64,000 nt of DNA from Planctomycetota bacterium (GTDB lineage: Bacteria; Planctomycetota; Planctomycetia; Pirellulales; UBA7805). The notes below the pieces were generated by a model. That model did not search any database. It saw only the letters and a list, made by a program, of their open reading frames with translations, and was not told the origin of the DNA. Positions 56,746 to 64,000 of this stretch are shown here, in pieces. The stretch covers positions 1 through 64,000 of the forward strand of contig QQVP01000088.1 of the NCBI GenBank assembly GCA_003389215.1, read 5' to 3'. Numbering within the stretch: the stretch's first letter is position 1; every line of letters begins with the position of its first letter. Position numbers and translations under genes: made by a program.

Positions 56746-59187
56746 TTAACGGCCGCCGGCAGAACCCTGGTCGAGTGCCGCGGCCAATTGCGCGAGTTGC
56801 TGTTCTACCGCCTCGGTTTGTTGTTTGTCCAGGGTCTTCCCGCCGAAGCGTACGCGATAGAAGAATTCGACCAGTTGCTTCGGCAGGTGGGCGACCTCGC
56901 GCAGCGCCCCACGGGCTCGCAACTCGCCGCCGATCGTGACGGCGAATTCGTGTTGCGTTTGGGTCGGGGCCCGCGCCAGACCGTGCGCGGCGAGTAGCTT
57001 CTCGAGCCGCTGGTAGAACTCGACGACGGGATAGGTGCGCGAATCACCCTGGATGGCGCGTCGTCGTCGCCGGCCGCGGGCGAGGTGCACAAGCCTGCGA
57101 AGGAGCCAGACGGTGAACGTCACGAGCGTGACCGCGAGCAGCGCTAGCAGGAATCCTCGCAGCGTCAACACTTCGACCAGCAATTGCCGCCAGGTCTCGG
57201 CGTCGAACAGCGACTTCCAGAAGGCCGGCACGGTCTCTTGCCACATTTCCTTGGTGAACACGTGGGAAACGCCCTCGCCGACGCGCGACAACGGCCGATA
57301 GATCAGATCGCCCTGGCGCTGGGCGTCGAGGCCGACCACGTAATTGCTCCACAGGTACTGGCTGTAATCGAGCAACTCGCTCACCCCGGTCAACAAGCCG
57401 ATCGACGACTCGGCGCCAAAGTCGGCATCGCCGCCAGGCGTCGGATCGAGCCGCAACCAGGCTCCATAGAGTTGTGTGGCCTCGGTGCGCAGACGCGACG
57501 GCACGTCGTCGGGACGCAGGTAGACCTCGACCCACGAATGGGCGTGTCGCTGTTCGATGGCAAAGAAGCCGCCGTAAGAATTCGAGCGATCGGCCTTGAA
57601 GCCCACGACCACACGTGCGGGAATCTCCTGACTTCGCAGCATCAAGGTTAGCGCACTGGCAAAGTACTCGCAATGACCGATCGGCTTCTCGGCGATGAAT
57701 TGCTCTACCGGGTCAAGCCGACGACCGCGGTCTTGCCCGTCGAGTGAGTAAGCGAACCGCGGATCGAAGAGGAAGTAGTCTTCCAAGAGGCGCGCCTTCT
57801 CGAGGCGACTGAAGCCTTCGTCGGCACCGCGCTGCATGGCGGCTTCTTTCGCGGCATCCTCCAGAACGCGGGCCGCTTCGGCCCGGAGTCGCGGAAAAGG
57901 GTCTTCGCCGCCGGGACCACGCGGAAGGCGAGTTAGCGCCTGCAGCCGCGGCGCCGTCAGGCGTTGCATAACGGGATTGACGCGACGCTGCACGATCTGC
58001 CGCTGTTGTTGGTCGAAGCCGTAGGTGGTCAGCTCGAGGCGTAGCTTCGAGCGGACGGGCGGCTTTCGTTCAAGCTGGTCGCGCGAGGCGCTCCAGCTGA
58101 CACGAAGATCGCCCTCGGTCACAGCTGGGTAGACGAAGAAGACGGTCTTTTCGCGGCGCAGAGGTTCGAGAGTCGTATCTTGAATGACGGATTTTCCACT
58201 TGGGCGCAGGGCGGCGGCGAATTGCGGGTCCAAATCAGGTCCGCCGTGTTGCGTCGCGGCATGACTCGACTTCGTACGCGTCCAGCGACTGCGACCGCCG
58301 GAGATATCGTAGTTCTCCAACACGGTGCCACGGAACAACAGGGTCCCCTGCACTGTCAGCAGCTGTTGCGCTTCGTCAAAGAAGCGGACGTTCATCACGT
58401 CGCGAGTGCTTTGGAAGGCGCGTCCCAACTCGCCGAGCTCCACGGTGTCCGAGAAGCCGACGATCCGCTGGGCCGTCGGGGCCGAGGCGATCAACTGCTT
58501 CTGTCCGGTTCGCGGGATGATGAAGAAGAAGAGCGTCGTCAGGCCAATCGTCAGCAGACACTGCACGGCCGCGCTGCCGCCGACGGCCGGCAACACGTCC
58601 TTGACGGTCACGGCGGCGGGCAGGGGCTCGACGACCATCCGCGTCGCGCGGCGGGGGCCAAAACCGCCCAAGAGACTCTCCCAGACACCGCGGTCCTGGG
58701 GCGATCTTTCCGGTCGCAGCGCGTGTGACTCGCGAAGCAGCAGGAACAGAGCAAGGGCGACCAGGGCGATCAACAGGTACACGACCAGCAACACCCCGAA
58801 GAGCAGACCGAAGTTGAGCGCCGAAGCGACCATCACCTGGAGCAGACTCAGCATCAGGAGCTGCCAGTAGGTGCGCTCGTCCTTCTGTTGAAAGAGCAGA
58901 ATCACTTGCAGGTAGACCAGCAGGTTGGCGAGCGCCAGCAGCTGATTGCCCCGGTCGAAATTGAAGAAGTCGATGAGCGCAATCGTGACCGCCAGCAGCG
59001 CTCCCAGATTGGCGACGAACCGGTTCAGCCGCAACCAACCGCGGATGTCGGTCACGTAAATGCTCGTTGCCGCCGCGGCCGCCGACAGAAGCGGAAGCGT
59101 CACGTTCTGCTGGCCGATGCCGAACAGCAGCGTCCCCAGGGTCGCCAGCGTCGCCACGCAAATCTGAAACAGTCGTTCCACAGACAC
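56746..59187 (-). CDS. TgpA-like membrane transglutaminase
   Basis: The protein (813 aa) has about six N-terminal membrane segments (DUF3488-like), an extracytoplasmic transglutaminase core, one C-terminal membrane segment and a DUF4129-like tail. The triad is Cys in GHCEYFASALTLMLR near 505, His in HAHSWVEVYL near 547 and Asp in LRLDPTPGGD near 583. I chose GTG 59187: AGGG lies 8 nt upstream, and it starts just after the TAA of the DUF58 gene. The ORF track start at 59277 would overlap that gene. It forms an operon with DUF58 and MoxR genes, a widespread arrangement whose exact role is not settled. Confidence 0.88.
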   Translation of the reverse strand: MSVERLFQICVATLATLGTLLFGIGQQNVTLPLLSAAAAATSIYVTDIRGWLRLNRFVANLGALLAVTIALIDFFNFDRGNQLLALANLLVYLQVILLFQQKDERTYWQLLMLSLLQVMVASALNFGLLFGVLLVVYLLIALVALALFLLLRESHALRPERSPQDRGVWESLLGGFGPRRATRMVVEPLPAAVTVKDVLPAVGGSAAVQCLLTIGLTTLFFFIIPRTGQKQLIASAPTAQRIVGFSDTVELGELGRAFQSTRDVMNVRFFDEAQQLLTVQGTLLFRGTVLENYDISGGRSRWTRTKSSHAATQHGGPDLDPQFAAALRPSGKSVIQDTTLEPLRREKTVFFVYPAVTEGDLRVSWSASRDQLERKPPVRSKLRLELTTYGFDQQQRQIVQRRVNPVMQRLTAPRLQALTRLPRGPGGEDPFPRLRAEAARVLEDAAKEAAMQRGADEGFSRLEKARLLEDYFLFDPRFAYSLDGQDRGRRLDPVEQFIAEKPIGHCEYFASALTLMLRSQEIPARVVVGFKADRSNSYGGFFAIEQRHAHSWVEVYLRPDDVPSRLRTEATQLYGAWLRLDPTPGGDADFGAESSIGLLTGVSELLDYSQYLWSNYVVGLDAQRQGDLIYRPLSRVGEGVSHVFTKEMWQETVPAFWKSLFDAETWRQLLVEVLTLRGFLLALLAVTLVTFTVWLLRRLVHLARGRRRRRAIQGDSRTYPVVEFYQRLEKLLAAHGLARAPTQTQHEFAVTIGGELRARGALREVAHLPKQLVEFFYRVRFGGKTLDKQQTEAVEQQLAQLAAALDQGSAGGR

Positions 59188-59191
59188 GGCG

Positions 59192-60577
59192 TTACCCTGG
59201 CGGTTCGAAAACGGATTCGGCAACACGCGTTGCGGTTGCATCAGGTAGCTTGTCTGCCGCGGCTGCACCCGTGGCAAACTTTGCGTCGTCGGTTACCGAT
59301 GGCTGCTCGGCCGGTTGGAAGAAGTCGGCCATCGTGTTGCTGCCTACGTCGATGACGTGCAGTCGTTGTCGCAACTCCGGCCAACGTGGATCGGTGCGCA
59401 CCTCGTCGAGCTGGTCAATGTCGGTGCTTGCCGGGCCGGCGTCCGCGGCAACTTCCGTCTGGGCGACGGGTTCGTCGGGTTGGAGTCCTGCGAGATCGAT
59501 CCCAGGCAGTGATCGCGTTGTGACAAGCACGACCGGTGTGCCGGGACGCGTCTCCTGCAAGGCGAAACGCAACAGCGCCGGCAAACTCTCGCCGCGGTCC
59601 GCTCGGGCGACGGCCAGCGCCTCGAGCAGGCGGCTCGTGGTGGCGGTCGAGGCGTTCCCCAACAACGCGGCGGGCCGCCGACCGCCGAGCCCCAGCAGGA
59701 ACGCGCCCTCGGCGCGACGGCAGATCTCCGCCGTCATCGTGGCTGCCAGGCTGACGGCCGATTCCACGAGAGGATCTTCTTCACGGGCGAAGTTTCCGCT
59801 GCTCGCCAGATCGACTAACAAAGCAAGATCACGATGCTGCCGTCGTTCGAACTGACGCACCACCGGCACGCCCCGTCGGGCGGTCGTCCGCCAGTGAATC
59901 CAACGTCGGACGTCGCCTTGCTTCCAGTCGCGCAGACCGTGAAATTCGCCCTCACGAGCCAGCTGAGGTTGTGGACGGGCCAGGCTGCCGCGAAACGACT
60001 CGCGATAGAGGCGATTCCACGCCGGGCCGAGCTGGCCGCGTCGCGGCAAGACGATCAGCTCGTCGACTCGATCGTCGCGAAGCACGCGTCGCACCAAACC
60101 GAGGGGAAAGCGCGTGCGAATCGTGACAGGGCCAAAACGATAACGTCCGCGACGGAAGAACCGGCCGCGATAGCTAACCCGCGTGGTGCCGCCATAGGGC
60201 AATCGCCAGGCCACCGCCCGTCCACGACAGCGATCGGCCCGGCCGCTCGCGTCTTCGTGGCAGATGGTGTCTTCCAGGGCCAGTGCCCAACTGGAAAGTC
60301 TCAGCACGGCCGAGCGGAGCGGTCGTTTTTCGAGGAGATGGTCGATGACGACCCGGTCCCCCGCCTCGACGCGTTCGGGCAGCCGTCGCCGCACGTGCAC
60401 CCCGCGCAGGGCATCGACGGTCATTCGCCAGTTCAGCAGCAGCGGGCCGGACATCATGCCGGCCAAAGCGAGGAGGAGATTGATCTCGCGGAGCACGGCC
60501 CCGGTGACGACGAAGCCCAGCACGATCAGATAGTAATAACCCTCGCGACAGATTCGGGATGACTGCTTCTGCGTCAT
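59192..60577 (-). CDS. DUF58 domain protein
   Basis: The 461-aa protein has two N-terminal membrane segments (YYYLIVLGFVVTGAVLREINLLLALAGMM), a beta-rich middle, and the DUF58 core EFHGLRDWKQGDVRRWIHWRTTARRGVPVVRQFE. A von Willebrand A-like fold follows (LALLVDLASSG). DUF58 proteins are normally paired with MoxR ATPases and transglutaminase-like proteins, as here. Its TAA stop is separated from the next start by only 4 nt, so translation is coupled. Confidence 0.9.
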   Translation of the reverse strand: MTQKQSSRICREGYYYLIVLGFVVTGAVLREINLLLALAGMMSGPLLLNWRMTVDALRGVHVRRRLPERVEAGDRVVIDHLLEKRPLRSAVLRLSSWALALEDTICHEDASGRADRCRGRAVAWRLPYGGTTRVSYRGRFFRRGRYRFGPVTIRTRFPLGLVRRVLRDDRVDELIVLPRRGQLGPAWNRLYRESFRGSLARPQPQLAREGEFHGLRDWKQGDVRRWIHWRTTARRGVPVVRQFERRQHRDLALLVDLASSGNFAREEDPLVESAVSLAATMTAEICRRAEGAFLLGLGGRRPAALLGNASTATTSRLLEALAVARADRGESLPALLRFALQETRPGTPVVLVTTRSLPGIDLAGLQPDEPVAQTEVAADAGPASTDIDQLDEVRTDPRWPELRQRLHVIDVGSNTMADFFQPAEQPSVTDDAKFATGAAAADKLPDATATRVAESVFEPPG

Positions 60578-60623
60578 GTCTCGCGGCTCGCGTCGAAGTG
60601 TTACTTTGGCCTGCCCCGGGCCC

Positions 60624-60668
60624 GTCGCGATGGATGACGTCGCGATGGATGACGGCGCTATGGTTGAC
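60624..60668. repeat. 15-bp tandem repeat, about three units
   Basis: GTCGCGATGGATGAC is repeated exactly at 60624-60638 and 60639-60653 and imperfectly at 60654-60668. It lies in the 104-nt spacer between the MoxR and DUF58 genes, in their 5' to 3' transcribed region. Confidence 0.75.
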
Positions 60669-60681
60669 TGCGCGGAACGCT

Positions 60682-61623
60682 TTATCCAGGAATTGCAACG
60701 CCGTCGACGAGCCGCTCGATGATCGCCTCGATTGCGTCTCGCTGGGAACCGTTGAGGTACCCACGGGCCAACACGCGATGCGACAGTACCGGAATCGCCA
60801 GGCGTTTCACATCGTCGGGTATGACGAAGTCGCGTCCCTCGACGAGCGCGAGTCCCTGGCTGGCACGATACAAGCAGAGCGTCGCCCGCGTGCTCGCACC
60901 GACCTGCAATTCCTCACTGGTTCGCGTCGCCTCGATCAGATCGAGCAAGTAATCGTGAATCGTCTCGTCGACCCTTACCTCACGCACCCTTGCCTGCAAG
61001 GAAACAATATCCTCGCTGCTGAGAACCGGTTGCAAAGCGTCGACCGGCTCACCGCCGCGATGACTGGTCAGCACTTGTAGTTCGTCTTCTCGGCTGGGAT
61101 AGCCCACCGCGATCCGCATGAGAAACCGATCGAGTTGGCTTTCCGGCAGCGGGTAGGTCCCTTCAAACTCGAAGGGATTCTGCGTGGCGATCACCATGAA
61201 CGGCTCGGGCAGCGGATGGCTTTGACCGTCGACCGAGACCTGGCGATCGCTCATCGCCTCGAGCAGTGCACTCTGGGTACGGGGCGTGGTGCGATTGATT
61301 TCGTCGGCCAGGATGATGTTGGCGAACACCGGGCCGGGCACGTATTTGAACTCGCCCGTCTGGGCTTGATAGACGCTGCCGCCCGTGATGTCGCTGGGCA
61401 ACAGATCGGGCGTAAACTGAATGCGGCAGAAGTCGCCGCTGACGCTCTTCGCCAGGGCCTTGCCGATGAGCGTCTTGCCGACGCCCGGCACATCTTCCAG
61501 GAGGACGTGCTCGCCGGCGAGCAGGGCCACGGTGCAGAGCCTGACCACCTCGGGCTTGCCCAGCACCACGCGACAGATGTTCGCCTCGAGCTCCGCAACG
61601 AGATTTTGCATCTCGGTCGCCAT
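60682..61623 (-). CDS. MoxR family AAA+ ATPase
   Basis: This cytoplasmic AAA+ chaperone-like ATPase has 313 aa from ATG 61623. Walker A is HVLLEDVPGVGKTLIGKALA near 46, Walker B is NIILADEINRTTPRTQSALLEAMSDRQVS, sensor 1 is FMVIATQNPFEFEGTYPLPESQLDRFLMR. The ORF track start at 61752 is rejected because the family core begins at MATEMQNLVAELEAN. MoxR proteins usually assist maturation of VWA/DUF58 proteins and transglutaminases, which are the next two genes. Confidence 0.93.
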   Translation of the reverse strand: MATEMQNLVAELEANICRVVLGKPEVVRLCTVALLAGEHVLLEDVPGVGKTLIGKALAKSVSGDFCRIQFTPDLLPSDITGGSVYQAQTGEFKYVPGPVFANIILADEINRTTPRTQSALLEAMSDRQVSVDGQSHPLPEPFMVIATQNPFEFEGTYPLPESQLDRFLMRIAVGYPSREDELQVLTSHRGGEPVDALQPVLSSEDIVSLQARVREVRVDETIHDYLLDLIEATRTSEELQVGASTRATLCLYRASQGLALVEGRDFVIPDDVKRLAIPVLSHRVLARGYLNGSQRDAIEAIIERLVDGVAIPG

Positions 61624-61936
61624 GATGCTGTTCTCTGTCTTGGGCGGTCTGGCGTCTCTGGTCGCAAGCGGGGCACGGCTCCCCCAGGGGGAGTGAGACT
61701 TGCCTCGCCAAAGACGCGAGCGACCGAGCGCCCGGGCCGCCAGAACGGCCACCGCTAGATCGCCTCCCTACGCCCCTTCATGATACCGCGCGGACCCTTG
61801 AAAAGACAGCACCGCACGGTTCTTCCGGGCGTTAGGCCCGCCTCGGCATCGACGAGACGGCGGCGCGATTCAAGCACGGCCGCGAACGGGAGCAAGTCGC
61901 GATTGCTGCTGCGCCGGGCAGAGAGTCAGGACTCGC
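61624..61936. other. Intergenic region, promoter expected
   Basis: The spacer between the desaturase gene (which ends at 61937 on the minus strand) and the MoxR gene should hold the MoxR operon promoter. No ORF, repeat or RNA gene stands out, and I could not assign promoter boxes. Confidence 0.3.
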
Positions 61937-62965
61937 TTACTGAACGCGACGCTGTTCCAATGCCCGCTGCGAGGGCACCTTGACGTTCCAGGCGAGGCCC
62001 AGTTTCTTCATCGTGAGGATGACGAGCCAGCTCGTGTCGAGCTGCCACCACGCGAGCCCGTGGCGTGCCGAAGTGGGAAAGGCATGGTGGTTGTTGTGCC
62101 ATCCTTCTCCAAATCCGAGCAAGGCACAGATCAAGTTGTTCGTCGAGCGGTCGGTCGTGCGATAAGGCCTGCCGCCGAAGATGTGGCAGACCGAGTTGAT
62201 CGACCAGGTGATGTGATGGCCCAGAAAGATACGCACCAACCCGCCCCACAACAGTCCCATTACCGCGCCTTGCCAGGTGCCGGTGATGAGATAGCCGATT
62301 CCCGTCGGGATCGCGAGGCTGGTGATGACCCACAGGTAGTACATCCGATCGACCGCCACGAGTAGCTTCTCCTGCATCAGGTCGGGGACATAACGCTTCA
62401 GGTCGGGGCTCGACCAGGCGTGCGTGAGCAACCATCCGCAATGGCCGTACCAGAAACCCTTGATCGCGTTCCAGAGTCCCTCGCCGTGCAGATGGGGTGA
62501 GTGGGGATCGCCGGGATGATCGGAGAGGGCGTGGTGGCGTCGATGGACGGCGCACCAAAGCAGCGGCGAACCCTCGACCGACAGTGCCCCGCAGAACATC
62601 AAGAACGCCCGGATGGGCCGATAGGTCTCGAACGACCCATGGGTCAGCAGCCGGTGAAAACCGATCGTCACCCCCATGCCCGAGACGACCCAGGCTCCCA
62701 CCAGCAACACCAGGAACGGCCAGCTGAACCAGCCGGTCGTCCAGCAGTAGCCCAGCGCCACCAGGAGACCCAAAAAGGGACCCACGATGGCCAACAGCAT
62801 GATCGAACGATCTTTCCAGCCGGCCAGGCGGGCAATACCCAGTTCATCGTAGTGAGGGTTCTCGAAGGCGACCGCGTCATCTTCAGGCGGTTCGCCCGGC
62901 GTGACTGAGAAAGTCTGGTTATTGGGGGTCTGCGAAAGGTCTGTGTTGAGCGAGCTCGTCGACAA
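61937..62965 (-). CDS. Membrane fatty acid (acyl-CoA/acyl-lipid) desaturase
   Basis: This integral-membrane di-iron desaturase puts a double bond, typically delta-9, into fatty acyl chains. The three His boxes are present: HRLLTH, HRRHH and HNNHH, with membrane pairs between them. I chose TTG 62965, preceded by AAGGA 7-8 nt upstream, giving 342 aa. The ORF track's TTG 63022 has no ribosome binding site. The acidic N-terminus (GEPPEDDAVAFENPHYDE) is not part of the family core. Electron donors must come from elsewhere. Confidence 0.9.
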   Translation of the reverse strand: MSTSSLNTDLSQTPNNQTFSVTPGEPPEDDAVAFENPHYDELGIARLAGWKDRSIMLLAIVGPFLGLLVALGYCWTTGWFSWPFLVLLVGAWVVSGMGVTIGFHRLLTHGSFETYRPIRAFLMFCGALSVEGSPLLWCAVHRRHHALSDHPGDPHSPHLHGEGLWNAIKGFWYGHCGWLLTHAWSSPDLKRYVPDLMQEKLLVAVDRMYYLWVITSLAIPTGIGYLITGTWQGAVMGLLWGGLVRIFLGHHITWSINSVCHIFGGRPYRTTDRSTNNLICALLGFGEGWHNNHHAFPTSARHGLAWWQLDTSWLVILTMKKLGLAWNVKVPSQRALEQRRVQ

Positions 62966-63309
62966 TGATCGATTCCTTTGTTCGGAGAGGCATCTGTTCC
63001 GTGTAAATCGCCGCGGTCGCAAACGCCTTTCCGTTGCCTAAGCGGACACGGACCACGACGCGTGATAGCGTATCAAGGACTCTGAATGGTAGCGTTGCGA
63101 CCCTGCGGCGTCCATGGCACGTCGACCAGCGAGGCGTGCACAGGTGTGCGGAGAAAATAGCCGCATTTGCCGAGAAACGAAGAGAATCGGCCCGGCAGCG
63201 CGCATCGCCGTTACTTCCCAATCTGCTCATTCACGCGCATTTCGCACCGTGCAAGCACAGCCAGACGTGCCCGATCCCGCCTGAGGTGGGGAGCGGGCTT
63301 GGTCTGCGA
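62966..63309. other. Intergenic region, nothing identified
   Basis: This spacer lies downstream of the SHD1 gene and upstream of the desaturase, both on the minus strand. It probably contains the desaturase promoter. I see no repeat or RNA gene. Confidence 0.3.
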
Positions 63310-64000
63310 CTAGCGACTGGAAGCGCCAGCGGGTAGTTGGGCAAGACGCGAGCCTCGCTCGGCCTCGACGTAGGCGAGATCCTGCTCGCTCAGTCGCCGC
63401 AGGGGCACCGTCGTTCTGCGTCCATTCTCCTTGAGAATGACGATGCGATCGCCGTGGACTTCGATCAACCGTCCGCGCACCTGGTAGACGCCCGTGTTGT
63501 CGGTCCACCTTCGCATGCCGTCTTCAGTCGCAGCGGCAGCGCGAGCGACGACTTCGCCGTCGACCGCCGGCGCGACTTCGGCGACCGGCTCGCGAACGGC
63601 CACAGCGACGACCTCGCCGGTGTCCGCCGCGGCCAACTCCTCGTCGTCGAACAGGTCATCCTCGTCGCCTTCATCTTCGTCGAAGAGGTCGTCGTCATTC
63701 GCGGCATCGTCGGCTGCCGCGTCTTCGTCGGCCTCCGATTCCGCGTCGTCGTCCATTTCCTCGTCGAAGAAGTCCGCGTCGTCGGCAGGTTCGGTCGTGG
63801 ACTCTTCGTCAGGATCGAGGCCGTTCGCGTCGTCGCCGGATGGCTCATCGAAGAAGTCATCGTCGTCGGCGGCATCCGCATCGGCAGGGTCGTCGTCGAA
63901 TCCAAAGTCGTCGGCGTCATCCGTGGCGGCCTCCTCGTCGGGCGAGGCCGTCTCGTCTTCCACCATCTCCGCGTCCTCGTCGGTGGACGGTTCGTCGAAG
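63310..64000 (-). CDS. Acidic protein with C-terminal SHD1-like domain, 5' end outside window
   Basis: The frame is open to the window edge (upstream residues read FDEPSTDEDAE), so the gene starts beyond 64000; the Met at 63966 is internal. The visible part is an extremely acidic, probably disordered tract (DDDPADADAADDDDFFDEP) of about 130 residues. It is followed by a C-terminal SHD1-like domain: RRWTDNTGVYQVRGRLIEV, VILKENGRRTTVPLRRLSEQDLAYVE. SHD1-like domains are abundant in planctomycetes and are thought to mediate protein contacts. The role is unknown. Confidence 0.75.
   Translation of the reverse strand, partial: FDEPSTDEDAEMVEDETASPDEEAATDDADDFGFDDDPADADAADDDDFFDEPSGDDANGLDPDEESTTEPADDADFFDEEMDDDAESEADEDAAADDAANDDDLFDEDEGDEDDLFDDEELAAADTGEVVAVAVREPVAEVAPAVDGEVVARAAAATEDGMRRWTDNTGVYQVRGRLIEVHGDRIVILKENGRRTTVPLRRLSEQDLAYVEAERGSRLAQLPAGASSR

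Overview
The window looks like chromosomal DNA from a planctomycete, most likely of the Pirellulales type. This is inferred from content, not from a marker gene. Supporting features are GC-rich sequence, a Tat-dependent Gfo/Idh/MocA oxidoreductase, a PEP-CTERM anchored protein, an SHD1-domain protein, FG-GAP plus ASPIC/UnbV proteins, very large membrane proteins, and a pseudopilin/secretion cluster with giant subunits. There is no sign of phage, insertion sequence or CRISPR.

The most important result concerns UGA codons. Two paralogous, convergently oriented loci (4041-8153 on + and 10604-14671 on -) each appear in the ORF track as two adjacent genes. In both, the halves are in the same frame and separated by one TGA at the same aligned position (TTEDTGDL-TGA-SF[YF]WR[HQ]VVS). 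The protein stays conserved across the TGA, and a hairpin with the same upper stem sits 11 nt after it, as expected of a bacterial SECIS element. The selD gene at 23338-24396 is also split in the ORF track by a TGA, placed exactly where SelD has its catalytic Cys/Sec (U-x-x-K). I therefore read all three as selenocysteine-encoding genes. The two large ones would be about 1,360-residue membrane-anchored proteins with FG-GAP, ASPIC/UnbV, TlpA-like thioredoxin (WCKPC) and TPR regions. I do not know a described selenoprotein family with this architecture.

Layout. 1-0.8 kb: end of an unidentified gene, then a GxxExxY/PD-(D/E)XK protein framed by inverted arrays of an 8-nt repeat (ACAGGATN). 0.9-4 kb: CE15-like esterase and Tat oxidoreductase, divergent. 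4-14.7 kb: the two selenoprotein candidates around two small envelope genes and a PEP-CTERM zincin-like protein. 14.9-24.4 kb: TMTC-like glycosyltransferase with TPRs, SGNH hydrolase, 2-hydroxyacid dehydrogenase, coiled-coil protein, methyltransferase, HAD phosphatase, secreted Pro/Val-rich protein, selD. 24.6-30.9 kb: a giant polytopic membrane protein. 31.3 kb: tRNA-Gly(CCC). 31.5-40.2 kb: flavin monooxygenase, isochorismatase-like and ABM proteins, transglutaminase/TPR protein, PilZ-like protein, two orphan response regulators, pterin dehydratase, outer-membrane protein. 40.8-55.6 kb: a type II secretion/type IV pilus-like operon (two GspE, PilT, GspF, three pseudopilins, a 1,600-residue GspK-like protein). 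55.7-61.6 kb: MoxR - DUF58 - TgpA-like transglutaminase - YchF. 61.9-64 kb: fatty acid desaturase and an acidic SHD1 protein cut by the window end.

A second unexplained signal is a pair of about 162-nt self-complementary dispersed repeats (8181-8342 and 40499-40659). They share a core and terminal TAGAGCG/CGCTCTA arms and show compensatory changes in their stems. Three sites also carry short tandem repeats (15 bp twice, 24 bp once), one of which lengthens a prepilin leader.
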